This document shows, one piece after another, positions 10,507-19,172 of a stretch of DNA of 64,000 nucleotides. Source of the DNA: Phycisphaerales bacterium (GTDB lineage Bacteria > Planctomycetota > Phycisphaerae > UBA1845); the NCBI GenBank assembly GCA_020852275.1, contig JADZBE010000039.1:219606-283605 (forward strand), given 5' to 3'. A program made the position numbers and the translations under genes. Below the pieces are notes generated by a model that had not been told where the DNA came from, searched no databases, and worked only from the letters and a program-made list of their open reading frames with translations. Numbering within the stretch: position 1 is the first letter of the stretch; the number at the start of each line of letters is the position of its first letter.

Positions 10507-12561
10507 ATGGAGCGAGGTCATCACAAGAGCCTGATCACGCTGTCGGTTTCGCTGACCTGCATGAGTATGCCCGCGCTGGGAGGGGGCCCCGAGTGGCGTC
10601 CGAGCCTGCCTCACCCGCGTTTCGGACACGACATGGCCTACGACAGCGCCCGCGGACGCTTGGTGCTGTTCGGAGGCGATGTCGACGCCCCCAACGGCGA
10701 AACGTGGGAGTGGGCCGGCGCGGCATGGCAGTTGCGATCAACGTCCGGGCCCAGCCCGCGGAGTTTCCACGCCATGGCTTACGATAGCACCCGGGAGCGC
10801 GTGGTTCTGTTCGGGGGGTGGGACGGCTCGTACTTTGGCGACACGTGGGAGTGGGACGGGAACGTGTGGGCGTTGCGGGCGACGTCCGGGCCCAGCCCGC
10901 GGAGCAGCCACGCCATGGCCTACGACAGCGCCCGGCGGCGTGTCGTGTTGTTTGGGGGTTATGACGGATCGCGCCGCGACGACGAGACGTGGGAATGGGA
11001 CGGTGTGGAGTGGAATCGGCGGGGAGGGACGGGCCCAAGCCGGCGCCGGAACCACGCCACGGTCTACGATAGCGCCCGTCAACGGGTAGTGCTGTTCGGG
11101 GGCGATGATGAGGCGCGCAACGGGGAGACGTGGGAGTGGGACGGAAGCGACTGGGCGTTGCGGGCGACCTCCGGACCCGAGCCGCGCGAAGACCACGCCA
11201 TGGCCTACGATAGCGCGCGTCAGCGCGTGGTGCTGTTCGGGGGCTTTGACGGCTCGCTCGATTCGCAGACTTGGGAGTGGGATGGAACGGCGTGGGTGTT
11301 ATTGCATCCGGCATCCGGACCCGTCCCGCGGAGATCCCACGCCATGGCCTATGATAGCGACCGTGGACGCGTTGTGCTGTTCGGCGGCTCGAACAGCGAC
11401 GGTCGAGACGGCGAGACCTGGCAATGGGATGGAGCGGAATGGGAGTTGCGGGCGACCTCCGGGCCCAGCCGACGAGACAAGCACGCCATGGCCTGTGACC
11501 GCAGCCGCGGAGAGGTGGTCCTGTTTGGGGGAGAAGACGGGTTGCGTGATGGCGAGACGTGGGCGTGGGATGGCAGCGGGTGGGAGTTGCGCGCGACGTC
11601 TGGACCCAAATCGCGAGAGGACCATGCTGTGGCCTACGACAGCGCCCGTGAACGCCTCGTGCTGTTCGGCGGTTCCGTGGGTTTCGAGCCCAACGGTGAA
11701 ACGTGGGAGTGGAACGGCGATGATTGGCGGCGGCGGGCGAAAACCGGGCCAAGCCCACGGCACTCACACGCCATGACCTACGACAGCGCTCGTGGACGGG
11801 TCGTGCTGTTCGGAGGCTACGACGGCGCCTATAACGGAGAGACGTGGGAGTGGGACGGCAGCAGTTGGGAGTTGCAGGCCGGCTCCGCGCCCAGCCCTCG
11901 CTTTGGACACGGCATGGCCTACGACGACGCGCGGGGTCGCGTCGTGCTGTTCGGAGGCTACGACGGTTCATATAACGGCGAGACGTGGGAGTGGGACGGA
12001 GCGGCCTGGGAGTTGCGGGCCATCTCCGGGCCTGGTCCGCGGCTTGGTCACGCCATGGTCTACGACGGTGCTCGCGGACGCGTGGTGCTGTTCGGGGGCT
12101 ATGACTTCTCCTACCGCGGCGACACGTGGGAATGGGATGGCAGCGCATGGGAACTCACGGCGACATCCGGGCCCAAACCGCGTCAGGACCATGCCATGGC
12201 CTACGACAGCGCCCGGGAGGCCATCGTGTTGTTCGGGGGTTACGACAGCGACAGCACTGTCCAAGGCGACACCTGGGAATACGCGATCCCCGGCCCCTCG
12301 TGCTCGGGCCACGAGCAAATCAGAAAGACCTCGTGCCAGGACCGAGGCGGCTCGAATCAACTCAAAGTACTACTGGCCAACGGCGTCGAAGGCGATGCCT
12401 TCACCGTGACTCTGACGGACGGCTCGACGGAGTCCGGCACGATCAACGACCGCGGCAAGGGCAAGGCCAAGTTCAACAACCGCCCGCCGGGTGACAGCGG
12501 CGTGGCATCGGCCGAGTGGGGCTGCGGGGCGGCGGAGGAGAAGGAGTACGCGTGCCCGTAA
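10507..12561 (+). CDS. Secreted Kelch-like repeat protein 3 (12 WEWDG repeats) with conserved C-terminal domain
   Basis: Third paralogue, 684 residues, starting 20 bp after gene 2 behind a strong AGGAGG (10495-10500). A hydrophobic N-terminus (SLITLSVSLTCMSMPALG) acts as signal peptide. Twelve repeats follow, more uniform than in genes 1 and 2: many read GETWEWDGxxWELRATSGPxPR and HAMAYDSARxRVVLFGG. The C-terminal four-Cys domain starts near residue 599 (CSGHEQIRKTSC) and ends in EYACP-stop. The uniform blades suggest more recent internal duplication or gene conversion. Function is unknown; a surface or periplasmic binding propeller is the simplest reading. Confidence 0.87.
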   Translation: MERGHHKSLITLSVSLTCMSMPALGGGPEWRPSLPHPRFGHDMAYDSARGRLVLFGGDVDAPNGETWEWAGAAWQLRSTSGPSPRSFHAMAYDSTRERVVLFGGWDGSYFGDTWEWDGNVWALRATSGPSPRSSHAMAYDSARRRVVLFGGYDGSRRDDETWEWDGVEWNRRGGTGPSRRRNHATVYDSARQRVVLFGGDDEARNGETWEWDGSDWALRATSGPEPREDHAMAYDSARQRVVLFGGFDGSLDSQTWEWDGTAWVLLHPASGPVPRRSHAMAYDSDRGRVVLFGGSNSDGRDGETWQWDGAEWELRATSGPSRRDKHAMACDRSRGEVVLFGGEDGLRDGETWAWDGSGWELRATSGPKSREDHAVAYDSARERLVLFGGSVGFEPNGETWEWNGDDWRRRAKTGPSPRHSHAMTYDSARGRVVLFGGYDGAYNGETWEWDGSSWELQAGSAPSPRFGHGMAYDDARGRVVLFGGYDGSYNGETWEWDGAAWELRAISGPGPRLGHAMVYDGARGRVVLFGGYDFSYRGDTWEWDGSAWELTATSGPKPRQDHAMAYDSAREAIVLFGGYDSDSTVQGDTWEYAIPGPSCSGHEQIRKTSCQDRGGSNQLKVLLANGVEGDAFTVTLTDGSTESGTINDRGKGKAKFNNRPPGDSGVASAEWGCGAAEEKEYACP

Positions 12562-12657
12562 AGGCCGTTAGTTCAGCGGCGCACCGCTTGAGACTCAGGC
12601 ATTCAGACCGGTCCGTAGGAGTTCCGCTGACCCAACATTTCCAAAGCCAGCTTGACA

Positions 12658-12930
12658 TCAGCCGACCAAGGCGAGCTTCTGCAATTTCAGCAGGCGCCGC
12701 GAATCATCGATGGAAAACAGAAGTTCCACCGAATTCCACCCGTCGCCGTCGTGGTACTGGAACAAGGTCCATTGGTACCCCTGTAGGAACTGCGGGGATG
12801 GGGCGGTGCGAGAGTTCCGCCGTGGATTCTCCGCGATGCGTGCAAGCTCGATTTCAATGCTGTCCCGAACCTGAGGTGGGAATTTCAGAAACTCATTGCG
12901 AGCACGGTAGGTTTCGACCCAACTAAACAT
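12658..12930 (-). CDS. Small protein, possibly RelE/ParE-like
   Basis: 90 residues, start ATG preceded by AAGGAGG at a good distance, which supports a real gene. The pattern (FPPQVRDSIEIELARIAENPR in the first half, then Trp/Tyr-rich strands and a terminal SRRLLKLQKLAL) resembles the helix-then-sheet layout of RelE/ParE-fold toxins, but the match is by eye and weak. No convincing antitoxin gene lies on either side, so if it is a toxin it is an orphan. It sits between the Kelch array and the type IIG enzyme, both on an accessory island. Confidence 0.5.
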   Translation of the reverse strand: MFSWVETYRARNEFLKFPPQVRDSIEIELARIAENPRRNSRTAPSPQFLQGYQWTLFQYHDGDGWNSVELLFSIDDSRRLLKLQKLALVG

Positions 12931-13359
12931 CTGCGGAGCCTCCTTAAGTGTGAATTGATGTGGATTACGTTGCTGTGAGCAGATTTGCGGATTCGTCTTA
13001 ACCTCCGTTGCGAGCGAAGTGTCAGGATCAGATGCACCGCTCGCGCGGGTTTCGGGTAGGTTGCAGGGCGGGCGCGCGATCGTAAAATGGGCGCGCCGGT
13101 TGCTCGCAACTTGGCTGTGGGTCGTGCCGGGTTTCCTACCAAAGTCATCCCGTCACGGCCCTGTTTTTTTCTGCTCACTCCATGGTCAATCGACCCTCAC
13201 GATGTGAGTGAGCCTGAGGTTAGCCATGCTATGCTCTAGCCCGTTGAAGTCAACGTACATGTTGTGAGTTGCTGTAAAACCGAATGTTAAACGATGTAGA
13301 ATAAGGAGCTTGGAACGTTTTTGCCATTCAATTCACAGCCATTTGCGGGTGCCTTCAAA
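12931..13359. other. Gene-free spacer (429 bp)
   Basis: No supported gene or RNA. The 13190-13330 part is clearly more AT-rich than its surroundings (for example GTAAAACCGAATGTTAAACG), consistent with recently acquired DNA or a junction next to the type IIG gene, whose 3' end is at 13360. Confidence 0.5.
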
Positions 13360-16300
13360 CTACCCTTCGGGCAATCCGTTGACGCCGTAGAGCTCAAAGA
13401 CTGTTTCGTCGATGCGGCGCTCTTGGCGTTCGATTTCGGCTTCGAGGGCTTTGGTTTCGCGGTCGGACAGGACGCTCCGCCGCAGACCGCCCTTGACCCC
13501 GGCAATGGGCGGACCCCCGGCGCGGAGCTTGGTCTTGGCGACCATGATGGCGCGGACGGAGTCCACGATTCGCGCGGCCATCTTTTTCTCGTCGGCGGTC
13601 TTGGGAATCTTGATGGGGATCTGCGCGATGTACGCCTTGCTGTACGCGAACCATCCGCTGTGGAACGGCGTGGTGATGCGCTGGACGAACCAGTCGAGGA
13701 GGCGGCTGTTCAAGAGACCGAGAACGTACTCGGCTTGGCTCCAATCGTGCAGAAGAACGCCGTAGCCGCCTCCACCCCCGCCACCGCTGCCGACAAAGAA
13801 ATAGTCTCCCTTTGGATCGATCCCGTACTCGGCCCGCTGGCCGAGCGATGGCGTGAGAATCTTGGGTTCACTCATGCTCGCGAGGTTCTTGGGGTACACG
13901 TAGCCGTACCACTCCTCGCCCTCAAAGGTGCCGCGCTCTCGCGTCTTCAAGGCGTTCCTGCATCGTGTGAGATAGTCCCACGTGGCCGGGGTCGCGTCCC
14001 GCATGGCCTTGGCGGGAATTAGCCCGAAGTCCTCCCCTCTCCGTTGGTATGGAAAGAGCACGACCTGCGGGGAGGCAAGCGGCACCCACCGCTTCATGTG
14101 GACCGACCCCTTGAGGAGCGGATGCAGCAAGTCCGGCTCAAGATCGACGGCCGTTTCGAGTTGTTCGCTGTAGTAGCGTTTGCCTTGCCGTTCGAGAATG
14201 AAAACCTTGTCCGCCGAGGTTTGGATGCCGACGAACACCTTTGCCGCATACTCGGCCAAGCGCGGCCCACTCTTCACAAGGTCGGACATGAACGACGATG
14301 TCGAGGCGTCCACGAAAACCCAGGACGCTTCGGGCATCGCCCGCGCGGCGGGGAACGCCACAGTGTCCACCCGCGATTGTCGTTGCTCAATCGCGCGGCA
14401 TTGCAGGTCGCCGTCTACCAAATCCACAACCTTTGCATAGTCGATCCGATCAGTCGCGGCGGCGCGCCCAATCACATGGATCGCGGTGTACGTCGTCGCG
14501 CCGCGGAACACCTGTTGGTCTCCGAAATCAATCACGGCCCGGATGTGCTTCCCGTCGGCGAGGACTTTTCGCAACCCCTCGCCATACTGCGCCTGCCAGA
14601 ACTTGTGGGGCATGATGAACCCCAAGAGGCCATCGGCGACCAACAGGTCAAGGCCCCGCTCCGTGAATACCACGTAAATGTCGTAGTTGCCCTTCTTCGC
14701 GCTCTTGTACTTCCACTTGTAGAACTCGCATTCCTGCGGCGCCCACTTGTTCAATTCCTGCACGCGGATGTAGGGCGGATTGCCGATGATGCAGTCGAAC
14801 CCCGCGCGGCCCCGCTCCGTAACGGCGTCTTCGTCCAGCAACCTCCCGAACCCGCGCGTCCGGCTGGTCCAGTCGAAGCGGTTGATGCGGAAGCGGACGT
14901 CCTCGTCGAGCGGGAAAAGCCCGCCGTGCTTGTCCACCAGCCAGGCGTCGAAGCTCTCCGAGTCGATCAGCGAGTTCCCGCACTGGATGTTGTTGTCCAG
15001 GGGCGGCAGAAGCTCGCGCTCAAGCCAGTCGCGCTGCCAGTTCGGCGGGAGCGTGCCTTCCAGCATCTTGAGATAAAGCGACATGACCGTGACCTCGACA
15101 GCCTGCTGGTCGATGTCCACGCCGTGAATGCAGTTGGTTAATACGGCAGCTTTGAAGTCGGGCGCGAGTTGCCAGGCGCCGCGATCGTCCTTGAAGGCGA
15201 TTTCCTTGCGTTTCTTGCGAGCGCGAGGCGAGGCCGGAACGCTGGCAAGCGTCGGGTCGTCCGCAATGGCGGAAAGGCAGTGATCCATGAGGTACTGAAA
15301 CGCGGTAACGAGGAACGACCCGGACCCGCAGGCTGGGTCGAGCACTTTCACGTCGAGAAGTTCGGCAGGCGACTTGCCCGCGATTTTGGGACCGACGACG
15401 CGGCGGATGATCGTGTCCACCACGAAGCGCGGCGTGTAGTAGACGCCGCCCGCATGGCGGACTTCGGGCTTCTCCTCAATAACGATCTGGCGATCCTGGA
15501 CCGTGACGACGTTGCCGAGGAACCGCTCATAAACAATCCCGAGGATTTCATCGCCGATGGCCGAAAAGTCCCACGCTCCGTCGGGCGGATAAAGATGGGT
15601 GATGAAGTCTGCGAGCGTGACATCCGGAACGCTGACCGATTCACTGAGCGTATGGATTTTGAACAGGTAGCCGTTGTATTCACGGTCGAGCTGGCGGAAT
15701 TGGGCGAGGAGCGTCGCATAGAGGTCGCCGCCTTCCGAGTTGATCCGCTCCACCGTTTCGCGGAGGCCTCCCCATTCTGAAATTCCGCGGTCCTCGCAGA
15801 CGCGCATGAAGACGATTCGATCAATCAAACGCTGGATGGTCTCGGTCAGTCGGGCCGCGCCGTGCAGAGTTCCGGCGTCCGGATAGGCTTTCTTGTTCTC
15901 GCGGTAGATCGCCGTGGCGAAGTGGCGGCGATAGACTTCGAGGTGATCGAGGAAAACGCGATCGACCGGTTCGTCACCGCGCAGGTCCAACACCATGCGA
16001 TCCGGTGTGCGCAAGCGCTTACCGGGGCGAACGCGCCGTATCTTGGCTCGCAATGCTTCGAGCGACCCGCCCGCCACGGCCTCGCGCCTGAACGTGGAGA
16101 ACAGCACATCCCATTGGGATGGGTAATCCTCAAAATCGAGAGCGAATTCGTCGATCAGCCCGCGCTTCGGCTCATTAAGTGCGGGAGTCAAGGCCGTGTC
16201 AAAAAGGCGGAACTGCTTGAAATTAGTCAGGATGGCAAACGGAATGGCCGCACTCCACGCGTATCGCTTGGTCTGGTATGCCGCCTTCCTGTCGGCGTCG

Positions 16301-16608
16301 AGATCAATGGAGGGCTTCTTGGCTTCAACGATGAAGCGAGAGAAACCATTGAGGCGGAAGATATAGTCGGGTTTGCGCGAAGCGAACCCTCCGTCATCGA
16401 CGGTGTCCATGGAAGGCTCGACCATGACATCGACGTCTTGCGGAGGTCGTTGGGCGGCGTTTGATACGTCCCATCCCAAGGCCGTCCAAAAGGGGTCGAT
16501 GTACTGGAGGCGAGCTTGCGATTCCTTGTACTCTGGCGAAACCAGACGCGCGAGGTGTTCCGCGAAGCCACGGACGAGGGCGGTGAGATCTGCAATGGAT
16601 GTACTCAC
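13360..16608 (-). CDS. Type IIG (Eco57I/BREX-PglX-like) restriction enzyme-methyltransferase fusion
   Basis: A single 1082-residue chain that appears to combine nuclease, adenine methyltransferase and target recognition. The N-terminal nuclease has KPDYIF (Asp81) and IVEAKK (Glu95, Lys97), a PD-(D/E)xK core. The methyltransferase has AdoMet motif VLDPACGSGSF (about 421-431) followed by catalytic GNPPYIRV (about 607-614), the gamma-class order of N6-adenine enzymes. The last third resembles TaqI/Eco57I specificity domains. Start is the ATG at 16608. No BREX partner genes are nearby, so a stand-alone type IIG/IIL enzyme is more likely than a PglX. It is antisense to the Kelch genes, and a truncated Kelch C-terminus lies 38 bp beyond its start. 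Confidence 0.9.
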   Translation of the reverse strand: MSTSIADLTALVRGFAEHLARLVSPEYKESQARLQYIDPFWTALGWDVSNAAQRPPQDVDVMVEPSMDTVDDGGFASRKPDYIFRLNGFSRFIVEAKKPSIDLDADRKAAYQTKRYAWSAAIPFAILTNFKQFRLFDTALTPALNEPKRGLIDEFALDFEDYPSQWDVLFSTFRREAVAGGSLEALRAKIRRVRPGKRLRTPDRMVLDLRGDEPVDRVFLDHLEVYRRHFATAIYRENKKAYPDAGTLHGAARLTETIQRLIDRIVFMRVCEDRGISEWGGLRETVERINSEGGDLYATLLAQFRQLDREYNGYLFKIHTLSESVSVPDVTLADFITHLYPPDGAWDFSAIGDEILGIVYERFLGNVVTVQDRQIVIEEKPEVRHAGGVYYTPRFVVDTIIRRVVGPKIAGKSPAELLDVKVLDPACGSGSFLVTAFQYLMDHCLSAIADDPTLASVPASPRARKKRKEIAFKDDRGAWQLAPDFKAAVLTNCIHGVDIDQQAVEVTVMSLYLKMLEGTLPPNWQRDWLERELLPPLDNNIQCGNSLIDSESFDAWLVDKHGGLFPLDEDVRFRINRFDWTSRTRGFGRLLDEDAVTERGRAGFDCIIGNPPYIRVQELNKWAPQECEFYKWKYKSAKKGNYDIYVVFTERGLDLLVADGLLGFIMPHKFWQAQYGEGLRKVLADGKHIRAVIDFGDQQVFRGATTYTAIHVIGRAAATDRIDYAKVVDLVDGDLQCRAIEQRQSRVDTVAFPAARAMPEASWVFVDASTSSFMSDLVKSGPRLAEYAAKVFVGIQTSADKVFILERQGKRYYSEQLETAVDLEPDLLHPLLKGSVHMKRWVPLASPQVVLFPYQRRGEDFGLIPAKAMRDATPATWDYLTRCRNALKTRERGTFEGEEWYGYVYPKNLASMSEPKILTPSLGQRAEYGIDPKGDYFFVGSGGGGGGGYGVLLHDWSQAEYVLGLLNSRLLDWFVQRITTPFHSGWFAYSKAYIAQIPIKIPKTADEKKMAARIVDSVRAIMVAKTKLRAGGPPIAGVKGGLRRSVLSDRETKALEAEIERQERRIDETVFELYGVNGLPEG

Positions 16609-16646
16609 GAGGCCCAGCCTACCACGCCCATACGAAAGCCGAAAGG

Positions 16647-16757
16647 AGCGGCAAGGGCAAAGCTAAGTTCAACAACCGCCCGGCGGGTGACAGCGGCCTG
16701 GCAACGGCCGAGTGGGGCTGCGGGGCGGTGGAAGAGAAGGAATACTTGTGCCCCTGA
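16647..16757 (+). pseudogene. Truncated fourth copy of the Kelch-protein C-terminal domain
   Basis: Reads in one open frame to a TGA: SGKGKAKFNNRPAGDSG, then LATAEWGCGAVEEKEYLCP-stop. This equals the last 36 residues of the three intact Kelch proteins, and the DNA is almost the same. There is no start, signal peptide or propeller; the copy begins abruptly 38 bp from the start codon of the divergently oriented type IIG gene. It is the 3' stump of a fourth Kelch gene cut off by arrival of that gene. The near-perfect sequence implies the loss was recent or the DNA is kept alike by conversion. Confidence 0.85.
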
Positions 16758-16779
16758 ATGGGGTGCTCCTGAAGTAACG

Positions 16780-16815
16780 CATGCTCACACGGCGTACCGC
16801 GAGAGCATGCCACCC
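16780..16815. repeat. Dispersed palindrome CATGCTC...GAGCATG
   Basis: A 36-bp element whose ends CATGCTC and GAGCATG pair to form a hairpin, followed by CCACCC. Two closer relatives lie at 32733 and 32845. Confidence 0.65.
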
Positions 16816-17035
16816 GCCCGTTGGCGCGCGAGAACGAGGATGACCTTCGGCCCCTCGTGGATTCGCATGCCCACTTGTCAGTGGCGCACGCCGGGAGGAC
16901 GCGTCGTCATCCGGCCGTTCCGGGGGCTAGTGCTCTGCTTCGACTTTCCCCTGCCCTGCAACCGTTCTCCGGAGCGGGGTTTCTAACGGGTAGGAGCCGG
17001 TGCGTGGAGCTTCCCGTTTCAAGTTGAAGATTCGG

Positions 17036-18313
17036 ATGGAATCGCAATCCTCCAGCGATGCGGGCACGGCGAAGGATCTGAGCCTGCGCCCCTGTCACAA
17101 CTGCCTGCACCCGTGCCTTCCCGGGCAGGCCCGTTGTCCCGAGTGCGGCGAGCCCCAGCCCAGGACGGATGAGGCGCGGCCCTCGCCGGGGGTGGCCGGC
17201 GTGCTTTCATTCCTGATCCCCGGGCTCGGTCACTTCTACCTCGCCAGGCCGATCTGCGGCATCGCGTGGCTCTTCGTCGCTCCGATCGTGTGGTGGTGGG
17301 CTGACAGTTCTATTCGCGGCAGCATGTTCTTCAGTCCAAACCTCCAACAGGAATCGTGGAAGGGCTTGGGACTGCGGGGGGCCGTGCTGCTCTACCATGC
17401 GCTGGCGGCCGTTCATGCCATCCACCAAGGCCAGCCCCGCCACGATACGCAGCGCGGGCGAACGGCGCGCCGCTGGCTGCTGCGTCTGGGGCTGGCGGGG
17501 ATTGCGTCGCTGTTCATCTATACCTACGGCGTTCGTCGGTTTCGAGATTACTGGGCGTGGGCGTTTCCGGTGACGGTGATCACGAACCCTGCGGCGGCGC
17601 CCATCGCACCTCCACCTGCGCCCAAGCCGTTCTTCGGTGTGCGCATCGTAGGCATGTCCTTTCTTCCGAATGGCGATCTGCGCCTGACGTTCAATATACA
17701 AAATACTTCACCTTGGACCATCGAGCGGGGCACCCTTCACGTCAAGAGCGCCGACGGCAGGTTGTACGGCTCCATCCCATTGGCGTACATGGGTATCCAG
17801 AAGCAGCAGAAATCCACGGTCATGGTAAGCGAGGGTTCGGGGAAATGGCCGACGGGCTTCAGCGTCGAGGCGGCGGACATCCTGACCATCGACGGACTGA
17901 AGGAATGCATCGTCGCGCACGACGGCGGTTGCGTGGTGCTGCGCTTGATCTCGGTTGAGCCTCTGGAGGATGGGCGAAGTCTGGCGACTTTCGAGGTTTA
18001 CAACATGCGCTCCACGGACATCCCGATCGGGAGCAGGTGCGCGGTCAAACCTGTCTGGGTCGAGAAAACCCTCGGCGGAAGCTGGGAGGTTTTGGTACTC
18101 CCTGCAATCCCCGCGGGCGGTGTGGGTCAAGCCAAGCTGGCGTTTCAGCATGCACTTGAAGGGTTTGAGCCTGATTCCGGGCGGACCGAGTTGGAGGGGC
18201 CGCAGGGCCGGCTCAACGACGCCCGCATTCTGAAGTACGAAGTCGAAATCGAGGGCGCGCCGGTCGAAAACACTAGAGGATCGAAACCCGTGCCGATCAA
18301 GGGTCGATCCTGA
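17036..18313 (+). CDS. Zinc-ribbon membrane protein with TM2-like segment
   Basis: 425 residues, no assigned function. It begins with a zinc ribbon (CxxC at Cys20/23 and CxxC at Cys34/37: CHNC...CPECGEP), then a TM2-like pair of hydrophobic segments (GVLSFLIPGLGHFYLARP...GIAWLFVAPIVWWW, about 53-88), another hydrophobic stretch near 145-165, and a long soluble C-terminal part that may fold as a beta-sandwich. I chose ATG 17036; a GTG at 17000 with GGAG close by would add 12 residues. A second zinc-ribbon membrane protein of different build lies at 61138-61932. Confidence 0.8.
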   Translation: MESQSSSDAGTAKDLSLRPCHNCLHPCLPGQARCPECGEPQPRTDEARPSPGVAGVLSFLIPGLGHFYLARPICGIAWLFVAPIVWWWADSSIRGSMFFSPNLQQESWKGLGLRGAVLLYHALAAVHAIHQGQPRHDTQRGRTARRWLLRLGLAGIASLFIYTYGVRRFRDYWAWAFPVTVITNPAAAPIAPPPAPKPFFGVRIVGMSFLPNGDLRLTFNIQNTSPWTIERGTLHVKSADGRLYGSIPLAYMGIQKQQKSTVMVSEGSGKWPTGFSVEAADILTIDGLKECIVAHDGGCVVLRLISVEPLEDGRSLATFEVYNMRSTDIPIGSRCAVKPVWVEKTLGGSWEVLVLPAIPAGGVGQAKLAFQHALEGFEPDSGRTELEGPQGRLNDARILKYEVEIEGAPVENTRGSKPVPIKGRS

Positions 18314-18638
18314 CGTCTGCGGAAATGGCGCGGGCGGCGGCTTGCTGGGGACTCGCTCATTCTGAGAGCCGCCGAGTACCTGGGCTTATCCCGCGCGGCG
18401 CAATTCGGGCGGCGCGGCGGTCGGACGACCGCAGTCTGACTGCGGACGAGCGCGGCGGCTTCTGACGCACTCGCCAAGTCGTGCTGCGTGACCCGCCGAC
18501 CCACGTTCGCGCGCCAACATGGGTCCGCTGCTGCGGACCGGTGCCACCCGCGGCTGGTCAGCAGAAGAACGCGGATGTCAGCAGCCCAGCGACGGTCTTG
18601 CACTACCCAGTTCCGCGGGAGGCCTTAGAATCCGCCGC
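18314..18638. other. Gene-free spacer (325 bp) before purE
   Basis: No supported gene. It includes a small GC-rich inverted repeat around 18432-18448 (CCGCAGTCTGACTGCGG), which could form a hairpin but lacks a T-tract. A GGGAGG at about 18617 lies too far from the purE start to be its obvious ribosome site. Confidence 0.4.
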
Positions 18639-19172
18639 ATGTCCAAATCCTTGCGAGTGGCCATTCTGATGGGCAGCGATTCCGACTGGTCGGTGATGGA
18701 GGCGTGCGCCGCGCAGCTTCGGGCGTTCGGCGTCGAGGCACACGTTGAAGTCGCCAGCGCGCATCGCTCTCCGCGGCGCGTGCACGAGTTCGCGGCCGGG
18801 GCGGAGGCGGCGGGGTTTGAGGTGGTGATCGCGGCGGCGGGGATGAGCGCGGCGCTGGCGGGGACGATCGCGGCGAACACCGTTCTGCCGGTGATCGGCG
18901 TGCCGCTGGAGGGCGGAGCGGTGGGCGGGCTGGACGCGCTGCTGTCCACCGTGCAGATGCCGCCGGGCGTGCCCGTGGCGGGCGTGGCGCTCGGCACGGC
19001 GGGCGCCAAGAACGCGGCGCTCCTGGCGGTGCAGATTCTCGGCGCGAAGGATCCGGCGCTGCGCGAGGCATTCCGCCGCTTCAAGGCCGACCAGGCGCTT
19101 GCCGTCGAGCAGAAGAACGCCGCGCTCCAGACGAAGCGCGCCTCGATGCCGTCGAAACCCGGAAAGGCGTGA
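18639..19172 (+). CDS. purE: N5-carboxyaminoimidazole ribonucleotide mutase (PurE)
   Basis: Class I PurE moves the carboxyl group of N5-CAIR to give CAIR in purine synthesis. The 177-residue protein has the phosphate-binding start ILMGSDSDWSVM (residues 8-19), the SAHRSPRR loop with the catalytic His, and the AAAGMSAALAG and GVPLEGG motifs typical of the family. The C-terminal tail after VQILG is slightly long. No purK is adjacent. Start ATG 18639 gives the normal N-terminus. The stop overlaps the GTG start of mtnA by 4 bp (GTGA), so the two are translationally coupled. Confidence 0.95.
   Translation: MSKSLRVAILMGSDSDWSVMEACAAQLRAFGVEAHVEVASAHRSPRRVHEFAAGAEAAGFEVVIAAAGMSAALAGTIAANTVLPVIGVPLEGGAVGGLDALLSTVQMPPGVPVAGVALGTAGAKNAALLAVQILGAKDPALREAFRRFKADQALAVEQKNAALQTKRASMPSKPGKA

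Noticed and set aside
12885..13178. An antitoxin gene paired with the small ORF at 12658-12930
   Set aside because: The frame is Arg-rich, overlaps the small gene's start and lacks a ribosome site.
15169..15780. Long plus-strand open frames antisense to the type IIG gene
   Set aside because: They mirror the codon pattern of the minus-strand gene, have no ribosome site or recognisable domain.
13360..16608. BREX PglX assignment for the large restriction-methylase
   Set aside because: No other BREX genes (brxL, pglZ, brxC) in the window, and the N-terminal PD-(D/E)xK nuclease fits a stand-alone type IIG enzyme.
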